Assembly (NCBI RefSeq): GCF_000306765.2 | Contig: NC_017942.1 | Location: 1-64,000, forward strand | DNA: 64,000 nt | Direction: 5' to 3' | From: Haloferax mediterranei ATCC 33500 | GTDB lineage: Archaea; Halobacteriota; Halobacteria; Halobacteriales; Haloferacaceae | In this document: positions 43,249 through 53,144 of the stretch, piece after piece | Position numbering within the stretch: the first letter of the stretch is position 1 | Layout of the letters: the number at the start of each line of letters is the position of its first letter | Program-made: the position numbers and the translations under genes | The notes under the pieces: generated by a model | The model's input: only the letters and a program-made list of their open reading frames with translations | Told to the model about the DNA's origin: nothing | Database searches by the model: none

Positions 43249-44357
43249 GACTCGACGAACCGGTCGCCGAGAACCCGCTTTTGACCGTCGAAGACCTCGA
43301 AGTCGGCTTTGAATCGTTCGACGGCTTCGCGGAGGTCATCGACGGCGTCAACCTCTCTATCGGCAAAGGCGAGGTCGTTACCATCGCCGGCGAGACCGGC
43401 TGCGGCAAGTCGGTGACGATGAAGTCCATCCTGCGCCTACTCAACCAGCCGCCGGCCCGCGTGAACGGCGAAATCACGTTCGACGGGACGGAGCTGCTGT
43501 CGCTTTCGGACCGCGAGTTCGAGCGCGTCAAGGGCCAGCGGATGAGCCTCGTCTTTCAGGACCCGATGTCGAGTCTGAACCCGACGTTCACCATCGGCGA
43601 ACAGCTCACCGACACCGCGCAGTTCGGCGGCGACAGCGACACGGGCGTCGTGGAGTTCTTCCGCCGCCGCTTCAGCGGCGAGCGCGATGAGGCGCGCGAG
43701 CGCGTCTTGGAGATGCTCCGCGAGGTCCAGATGCCGGACCCCGAGAACATCATGGACTCGTATCCGACCCAACTGTCTGGCGGGATGCGCCAGCGCGCGC
43801 TCATCGCACAGGCCCTGCTGAACGAGCCGGAGCTGCTCATCGCCGACGAAATCGGCACCGCGCTGGACGTGACGATTCACGACCAGATTCTCGACCTGCT
43901 GAAGGACCTCATCGAGAACCACGACCTGAGCGTCCTAATGATCACCCACAATCTCGGCGTCGCCAGACAAGTGAGCGACCGCGTGTACGTCATGTACGGC
44001 GGCCGCATCGTCGAGACCGCGCCGACCGAAGAGCTGTTCGAGAACCCGAAACACCCCTACACGCAGGGGCTCATCGCGTCGATTCCGCGCCTGACGGGCA
44101 ACGAGATGGCGACCGGCATCGACGGCTCGATTCCCGAGTATCTCGACCCACCGTCGGGCTGTCGGTTCGCGCCGCGGTGTCCCTACGCCACCACCGAGTG
44201 CGAGGAGGCCCGCCCGGAGATGTACGAGCGCGGCCCGCAGACGGGCGTCGAGTGCGTCCTCTACGACGAGACCGTGCCAGACGCCGAGCGGCCGACGGTC
44301 GAGGAGACCCGGAGCCACATGACCCGGCGACCGGGTAAGCAGGCGGGGGGTGACTGA
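43245..44357 (+). CDS. ABC ATP-binding protein, DppD type
   Basis: A 370-aa ATPase. Walker A GETGCGKS at residues 49-56, signature LSGGMRQRALIAQAL, and Walker B LLIADEIGTALD, with Ile-Gly in place of the usual Pro-Thr. The C-terminal oligopeptide-transporter extension has CRFAPRCPYATTECEE, an Fe-S-type Cys cluster. Its start overlaps the upstream stop by 4 bases. Confidence 0.93.
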   Translation: MRLDEPVAENPLLTVEDLEVGFESFDGFAEVIDGVNLSIGKGEVVTIAGETGCGKSVTMKSILRLLNQPPARVNGEITFDGTELLSLSDREFERVKGQRMSLVFQDPMSSLNPTFTIGEQLTDTAQFGGDSDTGVVEFFRRRFSGERDEARERVLEMLREVQMPDPENIMDSYPTQLSGGMRQRALIAQALLNEPELLIADEIGTALDVTIHDQILDLLKDLIENHDLSVLMITHNLGVARQVSDRVYVMYGGRIVETAPTEELFENPKHPYTQGLIASIPRLTGNEMATGIDGSIPEYLDPPSGCRFAPRCPYATTECEEARPEMYERGPQTGVECVLYDETVPDAERPTVEETRSHMTRRPGKQAGGD

Positions 44358-45423
44358 CGTGTCCGAACCCCTGCTCGCGGTCGACGACCTCGAGAAGTAC
44401 TTCCCAGTGAAAAGCGGCATCATCAAGCGCACGTCCGATCACGTGAAAGCGGTCGACGGCGTCTCATTCGACATCAAGCGCGGGGAGACCCTCGCGCTCA
44501 TCGGCGAGTCCGGCAGCGGCAAAAGCACCGTCGCCCGGACGATTATCGGCCTGACCGGCGCGACCGGCGGGACCGTCAGATTCGACGGCGAGGACATCAC
44601 GAACGCGACGGACGAGCAACTGGCTCGCCTCCGGTCGCGCGTCCAGATGGTGTTTCAGGACCCCACGTCGAGTCTGAACCCCCGGCGGACCATCGGCAAG
44701 TCGCTCGCGGTCCCGCTGAGGGCCCGCGACGTTCCGAAGTCCGATCTCCGGGAGCGAGTGGTCGACCTGCTCGAACGCGTCGAGTTGAACGACGAGTACT
44801 GGAACAAGTACCCGCACGAACTCTCCGGCGGGCAGAAACAGCGGGTAAACATCGCCCGCTCGCTCGCGGTCGAGCCTGAACTGCTCTTGCTCGACGAGCC
44901 GACGAGCGCCCTCGACGTGAGCGTGCAGGCGAAGATTATCGCGCTCCTCGAAGACTTACAGGAGGAGTTCGGTCTCACTTACCTGTTCATCACCCACGAC
45001 CTCTCGTTGGTCCGCAACTTCGCCGACGAGACGGCCGTGATGTACCTCGGCGAGATTCAGGAACGCGGCCCCACGGAGGAAGTCTTCCAGCGGCCGCGAC
45101 ACCCCTACTCGCGGGCGCTCCTCTCCGCGATTCCCGTCACGACCGACAAAGAAAAGGCGTACAAGCCGCGGCACGAACCGCTCCGGGGCGAAATCCCGAG
45201 CCCGCGGGACGTGCCCAGCGGCTGTCGGTTCCACACGCGGTGTCCCTACGCGACGGACGCATGTTCGGCCGACGAACCGCAGTTCGTCGTGGTCGACGCC
45301 GGTCCCAGCGTCCGGTGTCATATCTACGACGAGGCGTACGCCGACGCGTTCGACGACGTGCCCGACGTGGCCGTCGCGGCGGTCGCCGACGAGACAGTCG
45401 CATCGAACACCCAAGAACCATGA
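44350..45423 (+). CDS. ABC ATP-binding protein, DppF type
   Basis: A 357-aa ATPase starting at GTG 44350 (or GTG 44359). It has Walker A GESGSGKS, signature LSGGQKQRVNIARSL, Walker B LLLLDEPTSALD, and the C-terminal CRFHTRCPYATDAC motif of oligopeptide importers. It overlaps the DppD gene and, by 4 bases, the first DUF917 gene, which ties transport to the catabolic genes that follow. Confidence 0.93.
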   Translation: MTDVSEPLLAVDDLEKYFPVKSGIIKRTSDHVKAVDGVSFDIKRGETLALIGESGSGKSTVARTIIGLTGATGGTVRFDGEDITNATDEQLARLRSRVQMVFQDPTSSLNPRRTIGKSLAVPLRARDVPKSDLRERVVDLLERVELNDEYWNKYPHELSGGQKQRVNIARSLAVEPELLLLDEPTSALDVSVQAKIIALLEDLQEEFGLTYLFITHDLSLVRNFADETAVMYLGEIQERGPTEEVFQRPRHPYSRALLSAIPVTTDKEKAYKPRHEPLRGEIPSPRDVPSGCRFHTRCPYATDACSADEPQFVVVDAGPSVRCHIYDEAYADAFDDVPDVAVAAVADETVASNTQEP

Positions 45424-46511
45424 AGATAACCACAGACAACATCGACGACTTCGCCACCGGCGCGACCGTCCTCGGGACGGGCGGCGGGGGCGACCCCTAC
45501 ATCGGGAAGCTGATGGCACAGCAGGCGATCGAAGAGCACGGCCCCGTCGACCTCATCGACCCGCGAGACGTGCCCGACGACGCGCTCGTTATCCCGAGCG
45601 CGATGCTCGGCGCGCCGACCGTGATGGTTGAGAAGATGCCGAAGGGAACCGAGGCGCTGGCCGCCTTCGAGGCGCTCGAAACGCACCTCGGACAGGAGGC
45701 CTACGCGACGATGAGTATCGAGGCGGGCGGACTGAACAGCACCGTCCCTATCGCCGTCGCCGCAGCCCTCGGGATTCCCCTCGTGGATGCCGACGGTATG
45801 GGCCGGGCGTTCCCTGAGGTGCAGATGGTGACGCTCACGATGGGTGGCGTCAGCGCGACCCCAATGAGCATCGCCGATGAGAAAGGCAACTCGCTTCTCG
45901 TGAACACCGTCAGCAACGAGTACGCCGAGGCATTTGCCCGCGTGACGAGCATCGAGATGGGCGGCGCGTGCATGATCGGAACCTACGCGCTCTCCGGCGC
46001 AGAGGTCCGCGAGCACGCGATTCTTGACTCGATGTCTCTCGCCCACAACATCGGCGAGGCGATTCGAACTGCCAAGCACCGCTCGCGGGACCCCGTCGAG
46101 GCGGTCCTCGACCTCACGGATGGCTACGAGCTGTTCACGGGGAAGATAACCGACGTGGAGCGCCGGACCGAGGGTGGATTCACAGTCGGCGAGGCGACGC
46201 TCGACGGCATCGACAACTGTGAGGGCCGACGATTCACCCTCGAGTTCCAAAACGAGAACCTCGTCGCCTGCGACTCTGAGCGCGGCGTTGTGGCGAGCAC
46301 ACCCGACCTGATTACGGTCCTAGACGCTGAGACTGGTGACCCAGTCACCACCGAACGACTCGCCTACGGCCACCGCGTGCAGGTCATCGGCATGCCGTGT
46401 TCGCCGAAGTGGCGGACAGACGAGGGGCTCGACCTCGTCGGACCGGCGTACTTCGACTACAGTATCGACTACGAACCACTCGAAACTCTCCAGCAATCCA
46501 AACATGACTAA
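45420..46511 (+). CDS. DUF917 (S-methyl thiohydantoin desulfurase-like) protein 1
   Basis: A 363-aa DUF917 family member starting at ATG 45420. The hallmark N-terminal GATVLGTGGGGDPYIGK is at residues 13-29, then VEKMPKG, LVDADGMGRAFPE, and the C-terminal FQNENLVAC and TPDLITVLD. The family has been linked to thiohydantoin metabolism and is often encoded with HyuA-type enzymes. Start and stop overlap its neighbours. The exact reaction is not established here. Confidence 0.88.
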   Translation: MKITTDNIDDFATGATVLGTGGGGDPYIGKLMAQQAIEEHGPVDLIDPRDVPDDALVIPSAMLGAPTVMVEKMPKGTEALAAFEALETHLGQEAYATMSIEAGGLNSTVPIAVAAALGIPLVDADGMGRAFPEVQMVTLTMGGVSATPMSIADEKGNSLLVNTVSNEYAEAFARVTSIEMGGACMIGTYALSGAEVREHAILDSMSLAHNIGEAIRTAKHRSRDPVEAVLDLTDGYELFTGKITDVERRTEGGFTVGEATLDGIDNCEGRRFTLEFQNENLVACDSERGVVASTPDLITVLDAETGDPVTTERLAYGHRVQVIGMPCSPKWRTDEGLDLVGPAYFDYSIDYEPLETLQQSKHD

Positions 46512-48048
46512 CTACCGAATCGGAATCGACGTCGGCGGTACCAACACGGACGCCGTCGTTATGGATGGCGACGACAATCTCCGTGCGAAGACGAAGACCC
46601 CCACGACCAAGGACATCACGACGGGCATCCTCAGTGCCCTTGACGTGGTCCTCGACGACAGCGGCGTCTCCGAGGACGAACTCGACTACGTGATGCTCGG
46701 CACCACCCACGCGACGAACGCCATCACGGAGCGCCGCGGCCTTAACGAGGTCGGCGTCATCCGTATCGGTGCGCCCGCGACCCGGAGCATTCGCCCGCTC
46801 TTGGAGTGGCCTGACGACCTCGCTGAGGCCATCGGAAACAACGTCGCTATCCTCGACGGCGGCCACGAGTTCGACGGCCGACTCCTCAATGACCTCGACG
46901 AAGAGCAGGTCAGAGCCCAGATTCGCGAGTTCGCCGACGTGGATGCCTTCGCCGTGACGAGCGTCTTCTCGCCCGTTCGCGACGACCACGAGACGCGGGT
47001 CGCGGAACTCATCCGCGAGGAGGTCGGCGACGACGTGCCCATCTCGGTCTCGAACGAAATCGGCAGTGTCGGCCTGCTCGAACGTGAGAACGCGACGGCG
47101 CTCAACGCTGCGCTCACAAGCGTCGCGTCAGAGGCAGCCAACGCCTTCGTCGACGCGATGGACGAGCGCGGCATCGGCGCGAACCTCTACTTTGGCCAGA
47201 ACGACGGGACGTTGATGAGCGTCGATTACGCCATCCGCTACCCCATCTTCACGGTTGCCAGCGGCCCCTCGAACTCGGTCCGCGGCGCGGCGTATCTCTC
47301 GCAGGTCGAAAACGGCATCATCGTTGACGTGGGCGGCACAACCACCGACGTGGGCGCGGTTACCGAGGGCTTCCCCCGCGAGAGCAGCGTCGCCGTCGAA
47401 ATCGGCGAGGTGAAGACCAACTTCCGCATGCCCGACATCATCGCCATCGGCATCGGTGGCGGCTCCATCGTCTCGACCGACGGCGGCGTGACGGTCGGCC
47501 CCCAGAGCGTCGGCTACAAGCTGACCGAGGAGGCGAGGTGTTTCGGCGGCGAGACGTTGACCGCGACCGACCTCGAAGTCGCCGCAGGAACCATCGACAT
47601 CGGCTCCGTGACGCCGGACGTGGGTGTCGAGACCGTCGAGGCGGCCCGTGAGTACGTCAGAGAGTGCGTCGAGCGCGAGGTCGACCGCATGAAGACGAGT
47701 GCCGATCCGGTCCCTGTGGTCATCGTCGGCGGGGGGAGCATCCTCGTCCCCGACGACATCGGGGGCGCGAGCGAGGTCTACAAGCCCGACCACTACGAGG
47801 TCGCAAACGCCGTCGGCGTCGCCATTGCGCAGGTCTCCGGCGAGGTCGATCGTATCTATAGTCTCGACGAGATGGACCGCGAGGAGGCCATCCAGCACGC
47901 GAAGGACGAGGCCACCGAAAACGCCCTCGCAGCGGGAGCGGACGCCGATAGCGTGGACATCGTCGATGTCGAGGAGGTCCCGCTTTCGTACCTGCCTGGC
48001 AACGCGGTGCGAATCAAGGTGAAGGCCGCCGGAGCGCTCGACCACTAA
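46504..48048 (+). CDS. Hydantoinase/oxoprolinase A (HyuA)-type ATPase
   Basis: A 514-aa protein of the HyuA/oxoprolinase family with the ASKHA-type phosphate loop IGIDVGGTNTDAVVMDG at its N-terminus. It also has LGTTHATNAITERRGL, then IIVDVGGTTTDVGAV and the C-terminal VIVGGGSILVPD. These enzymes use ATP to open lactam or hydantoin-like rings. No HyuB partner is encoded here; instead the gene lies between DUF917 genes, with 8-bp and 1-bp overlaps, which suggests that DUF917 proteins take part in the same reaction. Confidence 0.9.
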   Translation: MTNYRIGIDVGGTNTDAVVMDGDDNLRAKTKTPTTKDITTGILSALDVVLDDSGVSEDELDYVMLGTTHATNAITERRGLNEVGVIRIGAPATRSIRPLLEWPDDLAEAIGNNVAILDGGHEFDGRLLNDLDEEQVRAQIREFADVDAFAVTSVFSPVRDDHETRVAELIREEVGDDVPISVSNEIGSVGLLERENATALNAALTSVASEAANAFVDAMDERGIGANLYFGQNDGTLMSVDYAIRYPIFTVASGPSNSVRGAAYLSQVENGIIVDVGGTTTDVGAVTEGFPRESSVAVEIGEVKTNFRMPDIIAIGIGGGSIVSTDGGVTVGPQSVGYKLTEEARCFGGETLTATDLEVAAGTIDIGSVTPDVGVETVEAAREYVRECVEREVDRMKTSADPVPVVIVGGGSILVPDDIGGASEVYKPDHYEVANAVGVAIAQVSGEVDRIYSLDEMDREEAIQHAKDEATENALAAGADADSVDIVDVEEVPLSYLPGNAVRIKVKAAGALDH

Positions 48049-49136
48049 TGATGGTCGAAATCGGCGTCGAGGAAATCGAGGACATCGCACTCGGCGCAAC
48101 CATCCTCGGGACGGGCGGCGGGGGCGACCCCCACGTCGGCAAGCTCGTAGCGAAGCAGGCGATCGAGGAGTTTGGTCCGGTCGAACTCCTCGACCCGGAC
48201 GAACTGGACGCGGACGACTTCGTTGTCCCGACCGCGCAGATGGGCGCGCCGACCGTCTCGGTCGAGAAGCTTCCGAGCGGGCGGGAGGCCGTCGCCTCGC
48301 TGGACCGCATTGAGCGTGAACTCGGAGAGACCGCCGACGCGACGATGCCCATCGAGTGCGGCGGCATCAACTCGACGTTCCCGTTCGCCGTTGCGGCCCG
48401 CCGTGGGCTTCCCGTGGTCGACGCTGACGGCATGGGTCGGGCCTTCCCCGAACTGCAACACGAGACGTTCAACATCTACGGAGTCAGCGGGACGCCCGCG
48501 GCCGTCAGCGACGAGCGGGGGAACACCTGCATCATCGAGACGGACGACAACGACCAGTTGGAGTGGCTGGCCCGCGGCGTCACGGTCAGGATGGGCGGCG
48601 TCGCCTACGTCTCTGATTACCCGATGACCGGGAGGCAGGTCAAAGAGACGGCCATCCCCGGCACGATGTCACTCGCACGCGACCTCGGCCGTGCGCTCCG
48701 GCTCGCCGAGGACGACGCGATGGACGCCATCCGTGAGGTGACCCGCGAGTCGATATATGGCGAGGCGCGGTCGCTGTTCGAGGGGAAAATCGTGGACGTA
48801 CAGCGCCGCACCGAACACGGCTTCGTCTTCGGCCACGTCGACATCGATGGCCTCGACGGCGACGAGGGGTCGACGATGCGCATCGAGTTCCAAAACGAGA
48901 ATCTCGGCGCGGCGGTCGATGGGAGCTACGTGGCGACCGTGCCCGACCTCATCACCGTCCTCGACCGCGAAACGGGCGGTCCGATTCCGACAGAGAGCCT
49001 CCGATACGGAGCTCGAGTCCGCGTGCTCGGCATCCGGACGCCCGAGATAATGCGGACCCCCGCCGCACTCGACGTGTGGGGCCCGAAGTCGTTCGGCCTC
49101 GAAGCAACCTACGAACCACTCGCGGACCACCCATGA
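48048..49136 (+). CDS. DUF917 protein 2
   Basis: A 362-aa paralogue with the same blocks as protein 1: GATILGTGGGGDPHVGKL near residue 16, VEKLPSG, VVDADGMGRAFPELQ, and the FQNEN and VPDLITVLDRETG ends. It starts at the HyuA stop codon and its own stop overlaps the next start. It is closer to protein 1 than to protein 3 by eye. Confidence 0.88.
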   Translation: MMVEIGVEEIEDIALGATILGTGGGGDPHVGKLVAKQAIEEFGPVELLDPDELDADDFVVPTAQMGAPTVSVEKLPSGREAVASLDRIERELGETADATMPIECGGINSTFPFAVAARRGLPVVDADGMGRAFPELQHETFNIYGVSGTPAAVSDERGNTCIIETDDNDQLEWLARGVTVRMGGVAYVSDYPMTGRQVKETAIPGTMSLARDLGRALRLAEDDAMDAIREVTRESIYGEARSLFEGKIVDVQRRTEHGFVFGHVDIDGLDGDEGSTMRIEFQNENLGAAVDGSYVATVPDLITVLDRETGGPIPTESLRYGARVRVLGIRTPEIMRTPAALDVWGPKSFGLEATYEPLADHP

Positions 49137-50248
49137 GTTTTGACATCCCACACCTGACGGAGATAACGCTCGACGACCTCGAAGCGCTCGGCATCGGCGC
49201 GGGCATCCTCGGCACCGGCGGCGGCGGCAATCCCCGCCTCGGCCGACTGCGCCTGCAGACACTCCTCGAAGACGACGCCTACCCCGACTCGGTCGAACTG
49301 GTTGATCCGCAGGACCTGCCGGCCGACGCCACCGTGGCGAGCGTCGGCGGGATGGGCGCGCCAACCATCAGCGTGGAGAAGTTCTCCGGCGGCGAGGAGG
49401 AGGTGCAGTCGCTGCGAGCTATCGAAGAGCTCTCCGGCAAGACCGTGGATGTCCTCATCCCGGGTGAAATTGGGGGTTCGAACAGCATGGCCCCCCTGTG
49501 CGTGGCGGCGATGACTGATCTCCCCGTAGTCGATGCCGACGGCATGGGCCGGGCGTTTCCCGAACTCCAGATGGACACGTTCTTCATCTACGGAACGCCC
49601 GTGAACTACGCGGCGACGACCGACGAGCGCGGCAATCAGGTCGTCTACAGGGACATCGACTCGGCCAAGCGCCTCGAAGACCTCGCACGGGCCATCACCG
49701 TCCAGATGGGCGGCCGCTCGGGCTACGCCTTCCCGCTTATGACCGGCGAGTTCGTCTCGGAGTACGCGGTTCCGCACACCGTCTCGCTCGCGACCGAACT
49801 CGGTCGGGCAGTCAAGCGTGCCCGAGACGCTGGCACCGACCCCGTTGACGCCAGCCGTGAACTCCTCGACGGCGAGGAGCTGTTCGCCGGGAAAATTGTA
49901 GACGTACACCGCCGCAACCGCGACGGCTTTGCCCTCGGGAGTGTCACGCTCACCGGGTTGGACGAGGAGGCGACCCTCGAAATCGAGTTCCAAAACGAGT
50001 TCCTCATCGCGCGCGATGACGACGGCGACCTCCGCACGACGGTCCCTGACCTCATCTGCCTCGTCGACAATGACACCGGCGCACCGGTCACCACTGACGC
50101 CCTGCGGTACGGCCAGCGTGTCCGCGTCCTCGGCGTTCCTGCGCCCGAACTGCTCACGACGCCCGAGGCGCTTGACGTCATCGGCCCCGAGGCGTTCGGC
50201 TACGACATCTCCTACGAACCGCTCCCGCGGGGTGAGGCAGGGTGGTGA
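49133..50248 (+). CDS. DUF917 protein 3
   Basis: A 371-aa third paralogue starting at ATG 49133. GAGILGTGGGGNPRLGRL has Asn where the others have Asp, and this copy differs more across its middle (VLIPGEIGGSNSMAPLCVAA). The ends FQNEFLIARDDD and VPDLICLVD are retained. It closes the operon; a 230-bp gap follows before the regulator. It may have a different specificity or a structural role. Confidence 0.86.
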   Translation: MSFDIPHLTEITLDDLEALGIGAGILGTGGGGNPRLGRLRLQTLLEDDAYPDSVELVDPQDLPADATVASVGGMGAPTISVEKFSGGEEEVQSLRAIEELSGKTVDVLIPGEIGGSNSMAPLCVAAMTDLPVVDADGMGRAFPELQMDTFFIYGTPVNYAATTDERGNQVVYRDIDSAKRLEDLARAITVQMGGRSGYAFPLMTGEFVSEYAVPHTVSLATELGRAVKRARDAGTDPVDASRELLDGEELFAGKIVDVHRRNRDGFALGSVTLTGLDEEATLEIEFQNEFLIARDDDGDLRTTVPDLICLVDNDTGAPVTTDALRYGQRVRVLGVPAPELLTTPEALDVIGPEAFGYDISYEPLPRGEAGW

Positions 50249-50480
50249 CGTCCCAGCCGCACCGGGCGTCTCGGGAGTTTCGATTGCGTCGGACGGCCCG
50301 AACACGCCGCGCGGCCTGACCGCAGCACCGCCCTCGAAGCTGCGTTCCGCGAAGCGTACCATTATCGTACCATCTCTTGGCGCGGCGCGAATGAATAGCC
50401 GATTCGACACAACTCATGTGTCGTTTTGATTCGTTCACGCACCAGCAGTTTCAAATCGAATCCCACAAATATATCTAACC

Positions 50481-51011
50481 ATGGGGAACCCCGACCTCAC
50501 GTCCGCCGACGCGCCGTCCGACCCGAACACACCAGAGGCCGTCCTCGAAAACTACCTCGACGAGCACGACTACGAGATATTCCGCGCGCTCAACGCGAAC
50601 GGCCGCATATCTGACACCGAACTCGCCGAGCGCGTCGGCCTTTCTCGAACCGCAGTCCGACGACGACGCGAGAAGCTCCAAGAGAGCGACGTACTCGAAA
50701 TCCTCGCGGTCATCGTCCTTCAGGAGGCCGACCTCGCCGACGCGCAGGTGCTTGTCTCGTTCGACCAGCACGTTTCCTCCGAGGTGCGGACCGAGTTCAT
50801 CACGATGCTCATCGACGAGGGTCTCGTCTACAACACGAGTTCCTGTCTCGGCGAATACGACCTCGTCTTTAGCGCGTGGCACACTGATCTGAACGCGCTG
50901 AAAGAGTACGTCTGGGACCTCTTCGACGGCAAGGAAATCGTGGACGACTATACTATCATCCCGCTGTTGAAGACATGGAAGGCGTGGGATAAGGAACTGG
51001 ACCGACCCTGA
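50481..51011 (+). CDS. Lrp/AsnC family regulator
   Basis: A 176-aa regulator with an N-terminal HTH (DYEIFRALNANGRISDTELA, then VGLSRTAVRRRREKLQES) and a C-terminal ligand-sensing domain. Lrp-type proteins often respond to amino acids or related compounds. It follows the DUF917 operon on the same strand and may control it. Confidence 0.85.
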   Translation: MGNPDLTSADAPSDPNTPEAVLENYLDEHDYEIFRALNANGRISDTELAERVGLSRTAVRRRREKLQESDVLEILAVIVLQEADLADAQVLVSFDQHVSSEVRTEFITMLIDEGLVYNTSSCLGEYDLVFSAWHTDLNALKEYVWDLFDGKEIVDDYTIIPLLKTWKAWDKELDRP

Positions 51012-51107
51012 ACTTGCCGGTATTGTGGTGAGTACGAGCATAGCTCGATTTGGATGTTGCAGGCCTTCTACTGAACTCATTCGAGGAGGGATGTGGCTAA
51101 ATATTTC

Positions 51108-51254
51108 ATGTCCGCAGACCGAGTTCCGGAGGCGTTCGAGCAGGACCACACAATTACGGTCAATCACGTCTCGCCGATGGAGAACGTGCTCCTGTACCAC
51201 GGCGGATCTGTGGAGGCAAGACCAGCCGACGTCCGCGCAGTCGGTGGCGACTAA
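51108..51254 (+). CDS. Short ORF, probably a gene fragment
   Basis: A 48-aa frame from ATG 51108 reads ADRVPEAFEQDHTITVNHVS then NVLLYHGGSVEARPADVRAV. It looks like a real protein end but is too short to classify. It is convergent with the HTH_10 gene. Confidence 0.3.
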   Translation: MSADRVPEAFEQDHTITVNHVSPMENVLLYHGGSVEARPADVRAVGGD

Positions 51255-51296
51255 TCAGCTTACCAGAGCCAAAGTCCACCGAGACGGTCAGTCGCT

Positions 51297-51959
51297 TCAC
51301 CGATCGGAGACTGCGACGTGAAGCGACGAGAACACTGTCGCCTCGATCTTCCGGAGGTGCTCGCCGACCGTCGTCTCTGCGAGCCCGGTCGCCGCCGCGA
51401 TCTCGTCGTGAGTCGCCTCACGGGGCTCCTGGTAGTAGCCGAGATCGACCGCCACTTCGAGCACTTCCCGCTGTCGCTCGGTTAACTGAGAAACGACGTG
51501 GCGGGAGCCGGGCGCGTACGGACCGGTCCGCTCGACCTCGACCCGGACGCCATCCGGTTGGTCGGAGAGCGCGTCAGCGAAGGCCGCCTCCGTCCCGATG
51601 TAGGTCACCCGGAGGCCGCCGTCGTCGGTGTGCTCGATCGGCATGTCGATCAGGTAGGACGACTCGCGTCGGCCCTCCATGAGCATTCGAGTCAAGTCAT
51701 CCGCCGCGTAGCGCGTGTAGGCGAAGAATCCGGCGTCATCGCCGGAGACCGAGAACTCGAAGACCTCGGGCGACTCTGACAGTACCCGACGGAGCCCCTC
51801 GACGTCGCCGCGGCCCTCGGCGAACATGGCGACAGTGTCGTCAGCGAGGAGTTCCATGCGGTGGATAGCCCGGTATTCCAAGCCGAGCTCGGTGACCTGC
51901 CGGTCGAGTCGGTTGATTCCCTCCTCATTGGGGTAGGCCACCATAGTGGCGTAGCGCAT
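51297..51959 (-). CDS. HTH_10 (Bat-like) transcriptional regulator
   Basis: A 220-aa regulator, start MRYATMVAYPNEEG at ATG 51959 (51998 is also possible). The C-terminal HTH_10 domain reads LTERQREVLEVAVDLGYYQE, then LAETTVGEHLRKIEATVF. It is divergent from the glycosyltransferase gene and probably regulates it or the genes near it. Confidence 0.84.
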   Translation of the reverse strand: MRYATMVAYPNEEGINRLDRQVTELGLEYRAIHRMELLADDTVAMFAEGRGDVEGLRRVLSESPEVFEFSVSGDDAGFFAYTRYAADDLTRMLMEGRRESSYLIDMPIEHTDDGGLRVTYIGTEAAFADALSDQPDGVRVEVERTGPYAPGSRHVVSQLTERQREVLEVAVDLGYYQEPREATHDEIAAATGLAETTVGEHLRKIEATVFSSLHVAVSDR

Positions 51960-52058
51960 GCGCTCTCCATGGGTCACCACCGCAAAAGTCGTGACCATAA
52001 GTGTCCATGGATCGCCGGCATCGCACTCATCGCCACCGGGCGATGAGAGGTAGACGTC

Positions 52059-52973
52059 ATGTCTGCCCGACCGCCGACGAGTATTATCCTGCCGACGACG
52101 AGGTGGACCGACGCGTGCGCGGAGCTGGCCGCCCAACTCGGAGACAGCGACGAGCTGTTGGTCATCCACGACGGTGCGAATGACCCCGTCACTGAGCGGG
52201 CCGACTACCCAGAGGGCGTCCGGATCATCGCCGCCGGTGAGCCGGAGTACTGTTCGGGGAAAGCCAACGCCATCGCCGCCGGGATGGAGGCCGCGCGCCA
52301 CGAGCGGCTCGTCTGGACGGACGACGATTTTCACCATCCTCCGGACTGGCTGGCGACCTGTAGCGCGGACTACGACGAGTACGGGCCGGTGTCTGAGGTG
52401 CCGTACTTCGTCGGGCGGGACCCCCTGTCGGTGCTGCTCGAACCGCTGTACGCCGCTGCTGGCTCGTTACCCCTCTCTCTCGGCAACCAGATCTGGGGCG
52501 GCGCGGTCATGTTCGAGCGAGGCGACATCGACGAGGCCGCGTTTCTCGATGACCTTCGGCGGACCGTCAGCGACGACGGGCTCCTCATGGAGTACCTCCA
52601 GGTGACGAACGTCGGCCGGACGCGTATCGTCCCTATTGGGGGGACCATCCGCGAGGCGGTCGAGCGCCCGGTCCGGTGGACGCAGATCCTCCGGTGGCAT
52701 TTTCCCGGGGCCATCGCCGGGACCGTCCTCGTCTCGCTGCTTGTCCTCGCAGGCGCGATCCTGGCCCCGCTCTACGCGGCGGCCGTCCTGACGGTGCTGC
52801 ACCTCGCCGTCAACGAACTCCTGGGCGTCCGCCGGTGGACGGCCGTGCTGGCCTACCCGGCGGTGTTCGTGTTCGTGCCCCTCCTTTTGTACGGACTCAT
52901 CCGCCGAACGTTCGTCTGGGGTGGCCGGCGCTACCGCTGGCGCGGGAAATTCGACGTGACGGTCGTCCAGTAG
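52059..52973 (+). CDS. Family 2 glycosyltransferase, membrane bound
   Basis: A 304-aa inverting GT-A enzyme. The nucleotide-sugar end has SIILPTTRWTDAC and LVWTDDDFHHP (a DDD metal motif near residue 90). A long hydrophobic region (about 220-285) follows, and the C-terminus ends RYRWRGKFDV, an RxxRW-like acceptor motif. This resembles ceramide-glucosyltransferase-type GT2 proteins that glycosylate lipids at the inner membrane face. Divergent from the HTH_10 regulator. Confidence 0.78.
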   Translation: MSARPPTSIILPTTRWTDACAELAAQLGDSDELLVIHDGANDPVTERADYPEGVRIIAAGEPEYCSGKANAIAAGMEAARHERLVWTDDDFHHPPDWLATCSADYDEYGPVSEVPYFVGRDPLSVLLEPLYAAAGSLPLSLGNQIWGGAVMFERGDIDEAAFLDDLRRTVSDDGLLMEYLQVTNVGRTRIVPIGGTIREAVERPVRWTQILRWHFPGAIAGTVLVSLLVLAGAILAPLYAAAVLTVLHLAVNELLGVRRWTAVLAYPAVFVFVPLLLYGLIRRTFVWGGRRYRWRGKFDVTVVQ

Positions 52974-53144
52974 CAACTCGACGTTCGACTTCGATACCAC
53001 CAATTCACCTCTGTAGTTCGATAGCTAGCGGACCGTCTCTTGTCTGATGGTCCGCGCACGCACTCACGGAATCCAGTGAACATCCATGGGCACAGACGCG
53101 ACTACTCACTCGAACGCACACTGCACCGTCTCGACGCAGTCGAT

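Noticed and set aside
49109..50410. 433-aa minus-strand ORF
   Set aside because: Antisense to DUF917 protein 3.
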